Below the pieces are notes generated by a model. That model was given only the letters and a program-made list of their open reading frames with translations, was not told where the DNA came from and did no database searches. Shown piece by piece: positions 20,370 to 29,376 of a DNA stretch of 64,000 nt. Position numbers and translations under genes: made by a program. Source of the DNA: an uncultured Muribaculum sp. (GTDB lineage: Bacteria > Bacteroidota > Bacteroidia > Bacteroidales > Muribaculaceae); assembly GCA_910587665.1 (NCBI GenBank), contig CAJUMZ010000003.1, positions 147,569 to 211,568 of the forward strand, written 5' to 3'. Numbering within the stretch: position 1 is the first letter of the stretch; every line of letters begins with the position of its first letter.

Positions 20370-20888
20370 CTATCGTTTACGGGCGACAACCACGCCGCCG
20401 ATTATACATGCCAATAACAACACACTCACTGCTTCAAAGGGGAGAAGATACTGATACTTTTCAGTACCGAGGAGTATCTCACCAAGGTTGTTCATCGTCA
20501 TCTCCATAGTGAAGGGAGCCGATACGACAGTCCAGATTTCCGGGCGACTCATAAGGGCATATCCGAGCACTACGAGTGACGCTACGGCTGCTATGGCGCC
20601 GAACACACGTCGCTTTGAAGTAAGTCTCGCACTACTGTCACCGGGCTTGCTTGTGAGAAGAATCGAGAACACAAACAGCACGACGATACCACCGGCGTAG
20701 ACAGCTATCTGCACCGCACCAAGAAACTCGTAGTCGAGCTTGAAGTAAAGACCTGCCGTGGCAAAAAGCACAAACAGCAGGTAAGTGGCGGCGCGCAAGA
20801 TGCGGCGGGTGGTAACAGTAAGTATCGAGAAGATGATAATCGCGGCAACGATTATCCCGTACATAACAATACTTCCTACTGATTCCAT
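20370..20888 (-). CDS. nuoJ: NADH-quinone oxidoreductase subunit J
   Basis: Membrane subunit of 172 residues with five predicted helices. The conserved helix-3 segment FLGAVQIAVYAGGIVVLFVF carries the family's pi-bulge region. It lies between nuoI (52 bases upstream) and nuoK in normal order. Confidence 0.94.
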   Translation of the reverse strand: MESVGSIVMYGIIVAAIIIFSILTVTTRRILRAATYLLFVLFATAGLYFKLDYEFLGAVQIAVYAGGIVVLFVFSILLTSKPGDSSARLTSKRRVFGAIAAVASLVVLGYALMSRPEIWTVVSAPFTMEMTMNNLGEILLGTEKYQYLLPFEAVSVLLLACIIGGVVVARKR

Positions 20889-20940
20889 ATATTAATTAGT
20901 TTTTTCTTTTTCTGATCGGTTTTGTTGCAGGAACTGCCTG

Positions 20941-21465
20941 TCAGGCTTTACTCTCTTCCGCCGGAGCGGCAGGTTTCGGAGCCGCCGGTTTCGGTGCGGG
21001 ATCGTCGGGCCGCTCAGGGAGATAGTTGAGTTGCTCCACAAGCTTCTCTCGTGTAAACACCGCCTGCTCGAAATCATTGGAAAACTCGATGGCATCCTGC
21101 GGACATGTAGTGACACACAGCTCGCAGAACGTACAGCTGCCGAGGTCATACATGTATTTGTCAAGCTTACGCTTTTTCTTCCCGTCGGGAAGTTCCACCA
21201 TCTTGGTGGTCACTGTAATAGTGCCGTTGGGACAATTGCGCTGGCATATTCCACAAGCGATACACCTGTTGCGCCCGTCGGGTTCATAAATAAACTGCAA
21301 CTTGGCACGGAAGCGCGGGGCTGCATACTGAATCGTATCACGATGGTCGGGATACTCCTCTGTCACCTTAGGAGTGAAGAACTCCTTGCCCGTGACGCCC
21401 ATGCCTTTTAGAAGGCTGACAACACCGGTGCCCAGTGATGAAAAATAATCTTTTACACTGCCCAT
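20941..21465 (-). CDS. nuoI: NADH-quinone oxidoreductase subunit I, 2x[4Fe-4S] ferredoxin-like
   Basis: Peripheral-arm subunit of 174 residues. The two cluster motifs are Cys68/71/74/78 (CIACGICQRNCP) and Cys111/114/117/121 (CTFCELCVTTCP), which hold N6a and N6b in complex I. An Ala/Pro-rich tail (about 150-174) is unlike E. coli NuoI. In most Bacteroidota nuoI follows nuoH directly; here eight ATP synthase genes come between. Only 51 bases separate atpG from nuoI and no terminator is visible there. Confidence 0.96.
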   Translation of the reverse strand: MGSVKDYFSSLGTGVVSLLKGMGVTGKEFFTPKVTEEYPDHRDTIQYAAPRFRAKLQFIYEPDGRNRCIACGICQRNCPNGTITVTTKMVELPDGKKKRKLDKYMYDLGSCTFCELCVTTCPQDAIEFSNDFEQAVFTREKLVEQLNYLPERPDDPAPKPAAPKPAAPAEESKA

Positions 21466-21516
21466 AGTGGATGATTGGTCTTTCTTAATATGTTTTTATT
21501 CATTGTTTATAGTCAC

Positions 21517-22398
21517 TTACCTCACCTGACCGCCCAATATGTCGAGAAGCTCGCTCGTGATGGCCTGTTGACGGAGCTTGTTGTATTCAAGCTGAAGCTC
21601 TTCGAGAAGTTTCTTGGCATTGTCGTTGGCGCTCTGCATCGCCATTACGCGGGCCGCCTGCTCCGAAGCCTGGTTTTCGGTGAACGTCTCCTGCATCACA
21701 GACAGCACAAACAACGGGAGCACTGAATTGAAGATCGTGTTAGGATCGGGTTCAAATATGTAGGGGCGACACTGCACGGTGATATCATTACCGCTCAGCG
21801 TCTCCTGCACTACAGGTAAGAGCTGTTCGGAACGCAGTATCTGTCGACTTACGCTCTTATAGCTCATATAGATTATCTCCACAGCGTCAACGATGCCGTC
21901 AAGATATTTCTGCTGAAGGTCGAAAGTAAATTCCTTTACTTCCTTTCCGGTGCTCTTTGAATGTACACCGGCAGGCGACTCGACGCGGATATGGGCTCCG
22001 GAGAGCTTGCTCACAGCCTTATACATCTTGGCGCCTATGGGATATAACGTGAAGTCGACCGCATCGCCATAACGCTGACGACACTTCTCAATCTCCACAA
22101 GCAATCCCTTGAATATATTGATGTTGTAGGCACCACAAAGACCGTCGTCAGAACCAAACACGACAAGACCTATGCGCTTCACTTCGCGATTCTCAATCAG
22201 AGGCGACGAAAACTCGGCATCTGCCGACAGCAGATTGCCGATTATGGTCTGAATCTGCCCTCTGAAGGGCAACAGGCGCTTCAACGCCTGCTCGGCCTTG
22301 TGCATCTTTGCCGAAGATATCATCTTCATAGCACCGGTTATCTTCTCAGAAGAACGAACCGAGCCGATTCTACCTTTTAACTCGCGTAATGTTGCCAT
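21517..22398 (-). CDS. atpG: F1Fo ATP synthase subunit gamma
   Basis: Central rotor shaft of F1, 293 residues. The N-terminal helix (LRELKGRIGSVRSSEKITGAMKMISSAKM) and the C-terminal helix (RQQAITSELLDILGGQ) form the coiled coil that turns in the alpha3beta3 ring. It is last of the atp genes, 13 bases after atpA, and is followed by nuoI. Confidence 0.97.
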   Translation of the reverse strand: MATLRELKGRIGSVRSSEKITGAMKMISSAKMHKAEQALKRLLPFRGQIQTIIGNLLSADAEFSSPLIENREVKRIGLVVFGSDDGLCGAYNINIFKGLLVEIEKCRQRYGDAVDFTLYPIGAKMYKAVSKLSGAHIRVESPAGVHSKSTGKEVKEFTFDLQQKYLDGIVDAVEIIYMSYKSVSRQILRSEQLLPVVQETLSGNDITVQCRPYIFEPDPNTIFNSVLPLFVLSVMQETFTENQASEQAARVMAMQSANDNAKKLLEELQLEYNKLRQQAITSELLDILGGQVR

Positions 22399-22411
22399 CT
22401 CTCAATATGAT

Positions 22412-23986
22412 TTATTTATAACGGCTTGCAATTTCTTTAGCACTTTCTGTCAGCTTTGCCACGACGTCATCTGTAAGCTGACCGCTCTTTATCACGTCGA
22501 GCACGTCGCCCTGATACTTGGCACGAAGCAACTGCAAGAAAAGTTTCTCAAACTCAGCCACCTTATCGATAGGCACATTTTCAAGCAATCCCTTGGTACC
22601 GCAGAATATCACGGCTACCTCCTCCTCTACCGCCATAGGGGTATACTGAGGCTGGATAAGGAGCCGCTCATTCTTGCGACCTTTGTCGATCACTCGCGCG
22701 GTCACAGGGTCGATATCGCCACCAAACTTGGTAAACGACTCAAGCTCACGGAACTGCGCCTGATCAATCTTCAAAGTACCTGCGACTTTCTTCATTGACT
22801 TTATCTGGGCGTTACCACCTACACGTGACACAGATATACCCACGTTGATCGCAGGGCGAATACCACGGTTGAAAAGCGCGGTCTCCAAGAAGATCTGACC
22901 GTCGGTGATAGAAATCACGTTGGTAGGGATATAAGCCGACACGTCACCGGCCTGGGTCTCGATAATAGGAAGTGCGGTAAGAGAACCGCCGCCTTTCACC
23001 TTGTCCTTGAGGACAGCGGGAAGGTCATTCATAGAAGCGGCAACCTCCTGATTGTCGATAATCTTTGCGGCGCGCTCAAGCAGACGCGAATGCAGGTAGA
23101 AAATATCACCGGGATAAGCCTCACGACCGGAAGGGCGCTTAAGGATAAGGGAGATCTCACGGTAGGACACCGCCTGCTTCGAAAGGTCATCATACACGAT
23201 AAGCGCGTCACGACCGGTGTCGCGGAAATACTCGCCGATGGCAACGCCTGCGAAAGGTGAGTAATAACGCATTGCTGCGGAATCAGAGGCGTTGGCTGCG
23301 ACAACAACCGTATAGGGAAGCGCACCGTTTTCACGGAGTGTCTGCACGATGGCGGCTACCGATGAGGCTTTCTGCCCTATTGCCACATATATACAATATA
23401 CGGGCTTGCCATCCTCGTAATTCTTACGCTGGTTGATGATGGTGTCGATCGCGATTGCCGTCTTACCGATCTGACGGTCGCCGATTATAAGCTCGCGCTG
23501 TCCGCGACCTATAGGCACCATTGAGTCGACAGCCTTGATACCGGTCTGTAGCGGCTGCTTCACGGGCTGGCGGAATATGACTCCGGGTGCCTTGCGTTCA
23601 AGAGGCATGTGGTAAAGCTCTCCCGAAATCGGGCCGGCACCGTCGATAGGTTCACCCAACACATTGATTACACGGCCCAAGAGACCTTCGCCCGCCGGGA
23701 TTGAGGCAATCTCACCGGTACGGCGCACGGTCATATTTTCGGTCACGCGGTCAATGTTGTTAAGCAAAATCACTCCGACATTGCTCTCCTCCAAGTTCAT
23801 GGCAACACCCTTGACACCATTTTCAAACTCTACAAGCTCATTGGCACGCACTTTTTCAAGTCCATAGACATGGGCGACGCCGTCGCCAACCTCCAGGACA
23901 GTACCAACCTCTTCAAACGACACCTTGTTGTTGACGTTCTCGAGTTGTTGTTTTAATACTTCCGATATTTCGCTTGGGTTAATCAT
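22412..23986 (-). CDS. atpA: F1Fo ATP synthase subunit alpha
   Basis: Non-catalytic nucleotide-binding subunit, 524 residues. The P-loop GDRQIGKT is at 169-176 and the family signature PAINVGISVSRVGG near 380. Full length and intact. It lies 6 bases after atpH. Confidence 0.98.
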   Translation of the reverse strand: MINPSEISEVLKQQLENVNNKVSFEEVGTVLEVGDGVAHVYGLEKVRANELVEFENGVKGVAMNLEESNVGVILLNNIDRVTENMTVRRTGEIASIPAGEGLLGRVINVLGEPIDGAGPISGELYHMPLERKAPGVIFRQPVKQPLQTGIKAVDSMVPIGRGQRELIIGDRQIGKTAIAIDTIINQRKNYEDGKPVYCIYVAIGQKASSVAAIVQTLRENGALPYTVVVAANASDSAAMRYYSPFAGVAIGEYFRDTGRDALIVYDDLSKQAVSYREISLILKRPSGREAYPGDIFYLHSRLLERAAKIIDNQEVAASMNDLPAVLKDKVKGGGSLTALPIIETQAGDVSAYIPTNVISITDGQIFLETALFNRGIRPAINVGISVSRVGGNAQIKSMKKVAGTLKIDQAQFRELESFTKFGGDIDPVTARVIDKGRKNERLLIQPQYTPMAVEEEVAVIFCGTKGLLENVPIDKVAEFEKLFLQLLRAKYQGDVLDVIKSGQLTDDVVAKLTESAKEIASRYK

Positions 23987-23992
23987 TCTGTG

Positions 23993-24541
23993 TTAGTTGC
24001 TTAAAAGTTTAAGACGCAATTGCTTTAATTCATTGTTGACCGAAGCGTCAAGACGCTCCGAGTTGATATCGATGACGAAGCCGCCAATGAGCGACGGGTC
24101 AACAATTCTGGAAAATTCCATAGACGCACCGTCAAGGTGTCGCTCCACAAGGTCATGAAGCCGCTTTATCTCCTCTTCGGGAAGCTCGGCAGCGGTCGTG
24201 AGCCTTACAAGATAGATATTGTTGGCCTCGCGATATATGTCAAGATAAGCCAAGGCGATGTCGCGGGCAAACTCTATCCTGCGGTTATGAAGCAGCAGGC
24301 GCAGGAAATCATCGTAACAAGTATCTTTCTTCTCATCGGCATGGGCTGCAGTCATAAGCAGACGTGTCTTGTCATCAGCCGGGATATAAGGATTGGAAAT
24401 GACCGCCTGGAGACGCGGTTCTGCGACAAACGATGCCACAAGCGCCTTCATCAGATCATATACCCTGTCGGCTTCGCCCTTTTCGGAGGCAAACTTAAAC
24501 AGAGCCTTAGCGTAACGATTCGGAATAAGACCTTGATTCAT
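23993..24541 (-). CDS. atpH: F1Fo ATP synthase subunit delta
   Basis: Peripheral stalk subunit (OSCP), 182 residues. It shows the N-terminal helical domain start NRYAKALFKFASEKG and the C-terminal family signature around DPSLIGGFVIDI. It ties the b-subunit stalk to the top of F1. It lies 6 bases after atpF. Confidence 0.95.
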   Translation of the reverse strand: MNQGLIPNRYAKALFKFASEKGEADRVYDLMKALVASFVAEPRLQAVISNPYIPADDKTRLLMTAAHADEKKDTCYDDFLRLLLHNRRIEFARDIALAYLDIYREANNIYLVRLTTAAELPEEEIKRLHDLVERHLDGASMEFSRIVDPSLIGGFVIDINSERLDASVNNELKQLRLKLLSN

Positions 24542-24547
24542 TGCGTG

Positions 24548-25045
24548 CTAATTTTTATTTTCGATTTCGTCCAAAAGTGAATTTACCAATTGGGTTTGAG
24601 CCTTCTCGTCGGACATCTGCTTTCTTACCACCTTTGCGGCGATTTCGAGCGCAAACGAGCTGACTTCATCACGGAAGCGAAGCTCCGCCTCCTTGCGTGA
24701 CTGCTCGATAGCCACCTTAGCGGCATCCATCTGCTTCTTTGCTTCCTTCTGAGCCTCAGAGCGTGCCTCCTCAATTATCTGAGTCTTCATGCGATCGGCT
24801 TCACGGAGCATTTCAGCTTGCTGCTTTCGAGCTTCATCAATATATTTTTCGGCCTCTTCACGGGCGTGATCAAGCTGCTCCTTGGCATTTTGAGCGTACT
24901 CCACACCCTTATCAATGAGGTCGGCACGGCTTTCTACGTTTTTCATGATTGCAGGCCACCCCCATTTCGCGAGTACCAGAAAGAGTATCGCGAAGGCAAC
25001 GAACATCCAGAAAACCAAGCCAAGTTCAGGCGTGAAAAGTTCCAT
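24548..25045 (-). CDS. atpF: F1Fo ATP synthase subunit b
   Basis: Peripheral stalk subunit, 165 residues. One membrane helix (about 8-27, GLVFWMFVAFAILFLVLAKWG) is followed by a long charged coiled coil (about 35-160) rich in Glu, Lys, Ala and Arg. It anchors F1 to the membrane next to subunit a. Confidence 0.95.
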   Translation of the reverse strand: MELFTPELGLVFWMFVAFAILFLVLAKWGWPAIMKNVESRADLIDKGVEYAQNAKEQLDHAREEAEKYIDEARKQQAEMLREADRMKTQIIEEARSEAQKEAKKQMDAAKVAIEQSRKEAELRFRDEVSSFALEIAAKVVRKQMSDEKAQTQLVNSLLDEIENKN

Positions 25046-25060
25046 CAGGCAAACTTGATA

Positions 25061-25306
25061 TTAGAGGAAGAACGAAAGAAGACAAACGACTACTGCAAAG
25101 AGCGCCACACCTTCGACGAGTGCCGCAATCACAATCATGTTACTACGGATATCACCGGTAGCCTCAGGCTGACGTGCTATTGCTTCCATTGCCGATGCGC
25201 CGATTTTACCGATACCAATACCGGCACCAATTGCTGCTATTGCTGCGCCTACACATGCACCAATGCCTAAAAGGCCGTCGATTGCTGCTAAAATCATTGC
25301 TAACAT
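25061..25306 (-). CDS. atpE: F1Fo ATP synthase subunit c
   Basis: Rotor ring subunit, 81 residues, two membrane helices joined by the polar loop Arg45-Gln46-Pro47. The ion-binding carboxylate is Glu65 (LVEGVAL). The Gln of helix 1 and the Ser/Thr after the Glu that mark sodium-binding rings (as in Ilyobacter) are replaced by Ile and Gly, so proton coupling is inferred. Confidence 0.96.
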   Translation of the reverse strand: MLAMILAAIDGLLGIGACVGAAIAAIGAGIGIGKIGASAMEAIARQPEATGDIRSNMIVIAALVEGVALFAVVVCLLSFFL

Positions 25307-25339
25307 AATAAATTTAAGTTTAAAGAGTTTGTATAAAAA

Positions 25340-26470
25340 TTATTTTGATTTTTCTATTTTTAGTTCTCCGCCATGTTCATGCTCCTCGCTCTTATGGCCC
25401 TCTTCCTGTGACAGGGAAATAAACAGGGTCGACAGCATCGTGAACACATAAGCCTGAATAAAGCTTACAAGCACATCAATGAGCAACATGAAAATGGAGA
25501 ATATCACTGACACGAATGTCGCCATTCCGGTCACCATCGGACCAAGCACCGCGAGGATGAAGATCAGCAGCGTCAATACGATGACAATTATATGACCTCC
25601 CATCATGTTGGCAAAAAGACGCACGGTAAGAGCCGCCGGCTTGGTAAACACACCGAATATCTCGATAATCGGCATGATGGGTATCGGGAACTTGAGCCAC
25701 AAAGGCACATCGGGCCAGAATATATCTTTCCAGTAATGTTTAGTACCGAATATATTTACTATTAGGAAAGTGATCAGCGACAATACGAGCGTCACGGCGA
25801 TATTGCCGGTAAGGTTCGCACCACCCGGGAATATGACAATAAGTCCGAGCAGGTTCATCACAAGGATGAAGAAGAACACAGTAAGAAGATACGGGGCAAA
25901 GCGCGGGGCCTTCTCGCCAAGAGTCGGCTTCACCACCCCGCGATAGACAAACTCGATAAGAGCTTCTATCGCGCCGGTAAACTTGCGCGGAGCCTTGTAG
26001 CCCGCCTTTCGATACCACGACGCCACCTTCAGTATCATCCACATCACTATTATGACGGAGATAAACAGCGCAAGTACATTCTTGGTTATTGACAAGTCCC
26101 AAGGGCGATACTCCTCCATCACAGTCTTTCCGTCGACATTGACAGGTCGCTCACCTACAATCTTGTTATGCCACTTGCTATCCTTTCCGCCAAGCTTGAA
26201 TCCGTCGTACTCTTCACCATGTTGTATGCGTCGCGAGCTGAAGCAGTGCCACTTGCCTTCATAGTCACGGACAATCACAGGCAATGGGATGCGCAGATCA
26301 TGGCTAAAGGGAACCTCCCAGCCATATCCGTCACCAAGATGCTCGAAAATAATCTCTTTCGGATTGATTTTCTTCTCCTGCGTGGAGTCATCATGACCAG
26401 ACGCCGACATGCACTGCGGAGCGACAAGCGCCGCACACATGAACATTAGCAAGAATACAAGTCGTTTCAT
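25340..26470 (-). CDS. atpB: F1Fo ATP synthase subunit a
   Basis: Proton-channel subunit. The start is set at ATG 26470 (MKRLVFLLMF), one base after the atpC stop, giving 376 residues; a longer frame would run into atpC. The essential Arg284 lies in AALTVRLFANMMGGH. A signal-peptide-like start and a polar region of about 100 residues (HDDSTQEKKINPKEI onward) precede the first membrane helix of the core. This makes it longer than E. coli AtpB (271 residues), a known trait of Bacteroidota AtpB. Confidence 0.95.
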   Translation of the reverse strand: MKRLVFLLMFMCAALVAPQCMSASGHDDSTQEKKINPKEIIFEHLGDGYGWEVPFSHDLRIPLPVIVRDYEGKWHCFSSRRIQHGEEYDGFKLGGKDSKWHNKIVGERPVNVDGKTVMEEYRPWDLSITKNVLALFISVIIVMWMILKVASWYRKAGYKAPRKFTGAIEALIEFVYRGVVKPTLGEKAPRFAPYLLTVFFFILVMNLLGLIVIFPGGANLTGNIAVTLVLSLITFLIVNIFGTKHYWKDIFWPDVPLWLKFPIPIMPIIEIFGVFTKPAALTVRLFANMMGGHIIVIVLTLLIFILAVLGPMVTGMATFVSVIFSIFMLLIDVLVSFIQAYVFTMLSTLFISLSQEEGHKSEEHEHGGELKIEKSK

Positions 26471-26471
26471 A

Positions 26472-26705
26472 TCAATATATGCACACTGATACCACTTCGT
26501 TATCGACATCAACAATACCTCCGTCAACGCTCACCTCTCCCTTGTGTCCGTTATGCTCGTAGACCACATTTCCCTTGACCAGGATTGAAATTAGCGACGC
26601 GTGGCGGGGAAGCACCATAAATGTGCCTTCTGCACCGGGAAGCGAAACCTTGTCCACCTCACCTTGAAACAGAATGTTCTGTGCCGATATAACTTTCAGT
26701 ACCAT
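26472..26705 (-). CDS. atpC: F1Fo ATP synthase subunit epsilon, short form
   Basis: Subunit of 77 residues comprising only the N-terminal beta-sandwich (VISAQNILFQGEVDKVSLPGAEG, then SVDGGIVDVDNEVVSVC). The C-terminal two-helix hairpin that brakes ATP hydrolysis in many bacteria is absent. It lies between atpD and atpB, as usual in Bacteroidota. It should connect gamma to the c ring but not act as the usual inhibitor. Confidence 0.92.
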   Translation of the reverse strand: MVLKVISAQNILFQGEVDKVSLPGAEGTFMVLPRHASLISILVKGNVVYEHNGHKGEVSVDGGIVDVDNEVVSVCIY

Positions 26706-26720
26706 AGTATTCAGTTAAAC

Positions 26721-28223
26721 TTATTTTACCTCAGCAAGCATCTTCTTGCCCTTTTCGATAGCCTCGTCGATTGTGCCGACATTTAGGAATGCCTGCTCGG
26801 GATACTCATCCATCTCTCCGCTGAGGATCATCTTAAAGCCGCGGATAGTCTCGCTCAGAGGCACCATGACGCCTGGAAGACCGGTAAACTGCTCTGCGAC
26901 AAAGAAGGGCTGAGAGAGGAAGCGCTGTGCTCGACGGGCACGAGCCACGACAAGCTTGTCTTCATCCGACAGTTCGTCTACGCCAAGGATGGCGATGATA
27001 TCCTGAAGCTCATTGTATTTCTGAAGGAGCTGCTTGACAGCCTGCGCGGTCTGATAATGATCCTCACCGATGATATGCGGGTCAAGGATACGCGATGTTG
27101 ACTCCAAGGGGTCAACGGCGGGATATATACCAAGCTCGGCAATCTTACGGCTAAGCACCGTAGTGGCGTCAAGGAAGCTGAATGTGGTGGCGGGAGCCGG
27201 GTCGGTCAAGTCGTCGGCAGGCACATAGATCGCCTGTACCGATGTGATCGAACCTTGCTTTGTAGAGGTGATGCGCTCCTGAAGAGCACCCATCTCGGAT
27301 GCAAGCGTAGGCTGGTATCCCACTGCCGAAGGCATACGGCCAAGAAGCGCAGACACCTCAGAACCGGCCTGAGTGAATCGGAAGATATTGTCGATGAAGA
27401 GAAGGATCTCCTTACCGCCGCCATCCTGGTCACGGAACTGCTCAGCTACGGTAAGACCGGAAAGCGCTACACGCAGACGTGCGCCCGGCGGCTCGTTCAT
27501 CTGACCGAACACGAGCGTAGCCTGGGAATTTGCCACATCCTCCATGTTGACATCGGCAAGATTCCACTCGCCCTTTTCCATTCCCTCCTGAAATTTCTTG
27601 CCATATTTCATTACACCGCTCTCGATCATCTCGCGAAGAAGGTCGTTACCCTCACGGGTACGCTCTCCCACTCCGGTAAACACTGAGAAGCCGTTATGAC
27701 CTTTGGCAATATTGTTGATGAGCTCCATGATAAGCACGGTCTTTCCTACACCGGCACCGCCAAACAAACCGATCTTACCGCCCTTGCTGTAAGGCTCAAG
27801 CAGGTCAATCACCTTGATTCCGGTATAAAGGATCTCGGTACCGATAGTCAGGTCGTCAAATGCGGGAGCAGGCTGGTGAATCGGGCGCAGGTCGTCACGC
27901 TTAAGCTCGGGAAGGTGGTCAATCGCCTCGCCTATCACATTCAGGAGTCGACCCTTTACCTGGTCACCGGTAGGCACAGCGATAGGTCTGCCGAGATTTT
28001 CGACACGGACTCCGCGCTGCAAGCCGTCGGTACTTTCCATGGCGACGCAACGCACTGTATCCTCGCCGATGTGTTGTTCCACCTCAAGTATAAGCTCCGA
28101 ACCGTCGGTGCGCTCTACTTTAAGTGCGGTATAGATTGGAGGGATAATGTTATCCTTACCTTCGAAAGTCACGTCGACCACAGGGCCGATAACCTGACTC
28201 ACTGTTCCGAATTTATCGCTCAT
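26721..28223 (-). CDS. atpD: F1Fo ATP synthase subunit beta
   Basis: Catalytic subunit, 500 residues. The P-loop GGAGVGKT is at 155-162; the catalytic region GERTREGNDL and the signature PAVDPLESTSR near 360 are present. It is the first atp gene of the block. It begins 43 bases after the nuoH stop, and I see neither a terminator nor a full promoter match in that gap, so read-through from nuo is likely. Confidence 0.98.
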   Translation of the reverse strand: MSDKFGTVSQVIGPVVDVTFEGKDNIIPPIYTALKVERTDGSELILEVEQHIGEDTVRCVAMESTDGLQRGVRVENLGRPIAVPTGDQVKGRLLNVIGEAIDHLPELKRDDLRPIHQPAPAFDDLTIGTEILYTGIKVIDLLEPYSKGGKIGLFGGAGVGKTVLIMELINNIAKGHNGFSVFTGVGERTREGNDLLREMIESGVMKYGKKFQEGMEKGEWNLADVNMEDVANSQATLVFGQMNEPPGARLRVALSGLTVAEQFRDQDGGGKEILLFIDNIFRFTQAGSEVSALLGRMPSAVGYQPTLASEMGALQERITSTKQGSITSVQAIYVPADDLTDPAPATTFSFLDATTVLSRKIAELGIYPAVDPLESTSRILDPHIIGEDHYQTAQAVKQLLQKYNELQDIIAILGVDELSDEDKLVVARARRAQRFLSQPFFVAEQFTGLPGVMVPLSETIRGFKMILSGEMDEYPEQAFLNVGTIDEAIEKGKKMLAEVK

Positions 28224-28266
28224 CTTTACGAAAATCTGAGGTTATATAATTTTATTTGTCTATCTA

Positions 28267-29343
28267 TTAAAAATGTAAGCCGTAGCATATCACGATCACC
28301 ATCAGCACAAGGTTGGCGAGGTTAATCGGTAGCAGATACTTCCATTCGAGGTGAAGAAGCTGGTCGATACGCAGACGGGGGAATGTCCACTTAAACCAGA
28401 TTATCACAAATGAAAGCACCACCGCCTTTGCGATAAACCATATCAGTGAAGGAATGTAGTCCATCACGTGGTTGAACGATTCCCAACCAGGAATGTGGAA
28501 CGGCATCCATCCGCCGAAAAACAGCAGTGTCGCAACACCGGCTACAATGAACAGATTCAGGTATTCGGCGAGGTAGAAGAAACCGAAATGAATACCCGAA
28601 TACTCCGTATGGTAACCTGCGGTGAGCTCACTTTCCGCCTCGGGAAGGTCAAACGGGCCGCGATTGGTCTCAGCCGTTCCCGCGATTATGTAGATAATGA
28701 ACGCGATTATCGCGGGGACATGACCCGACACGATAAACCACAGGTCTTTTTGCGCCATGCAGATGTCAGTGATTGACATCGAGCCGGCAAACGCCACCAT
28801 TGTAATAACCGAAAGACCGATGGAAAGTTCATAGCTTATCATCTGCGCACCGCTTCGGAGCGCACCGATGAGTGTAAACTTATTGTTACTCGACCATCCT
28901 GCAAGCAGAATACCGAGCACACCAATCGACGATACGGCAACGAGGAAGAATATGCCAATATTAAAGTCTATCACCTGCAGACCGTTGCCCCAGGGGAGCA
29001 TCGCAAAGCAGAGCATCGACGCTATTATCACAAGATAGGGAGCGAGCGCAAAAAGGAATTTATCAATGTGATTTAGTGAAATAAGCTCCTTGATAAGGAT
29101 CTTGAACATATCAGCCACACTCTGGAATATACCAGCGGGTCCCACGCGGTTGGGACCGAGACGGCACTGGAAGGCAGCACACACCTTACGCTCAAAATAG
29201 ATGTAAAAGAGCGCCAGAAGCGCGTAGGCGAGAAGCAACACGACACCTATGAGCACACACTCGATGGTGACAGTAAGCCACTCGGGGCAAAATCCGTTTA
29301 ACCATTGGTTGAGCCAGTCGGCTCCTTTTGACAAATCGTACAT
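28267..29343 (-). CDS. nuoH: NADH-quinone oxidoreductase subunit H
   Basis: Membrane subunit at the quinone site, 358 residues, about eight helices. It carries the family motifs GPNRVGPAGIFQSVADMFKILIKE and FDLPEAESELTAGYHTEYSG. It lies 33 bases after nuoCD and is followed by the ATP synthase block instead of nuoI. Confidence 0.97.
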   Translation of the reverse strand: MYDLSKGADWLNQWLNGFCPEWLTVTIECVLIGVVLLLAYALLALFYIYFERKVCAAFQCRLGPNRVGPAGIFQSVADMFKILIKELISLNHIDKFLFALAPYLVIIASMLCFAMLPWGNGLQVIDFNIGIFFLVAVSSIGVLGILLAGWSSNNKFTLIGALRSGAQMISYELSIGLSVITMVAFAGSMSITDICMAQKDLWFIVSGHVPAIIAFIIYIIAGTAETNRGPFDLPEAESELTAGYHTEYSGIHFGFFYLAEYLNLFIVAGVATLLFFGGWMPFHIPGWESFNHVMDYIPSLIWFIAKAVVLSFVIIWFKWTFPRLRIDQLLHLEWKYLLPINLANLVLMVIVICYGLHF

Positions 29344-29376
29344 ATCGGTTTATTCGTTACTTTTTCTTCTTTTGTG

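Noticed and set aside
25061..25306. Sodium-driven ATP synthase
   Set aside because: The c subunit has the carboxylate Glu65 but not the helix-1 Gln or the following Ser/Thr of sodium rings; proton coupling is more likely.
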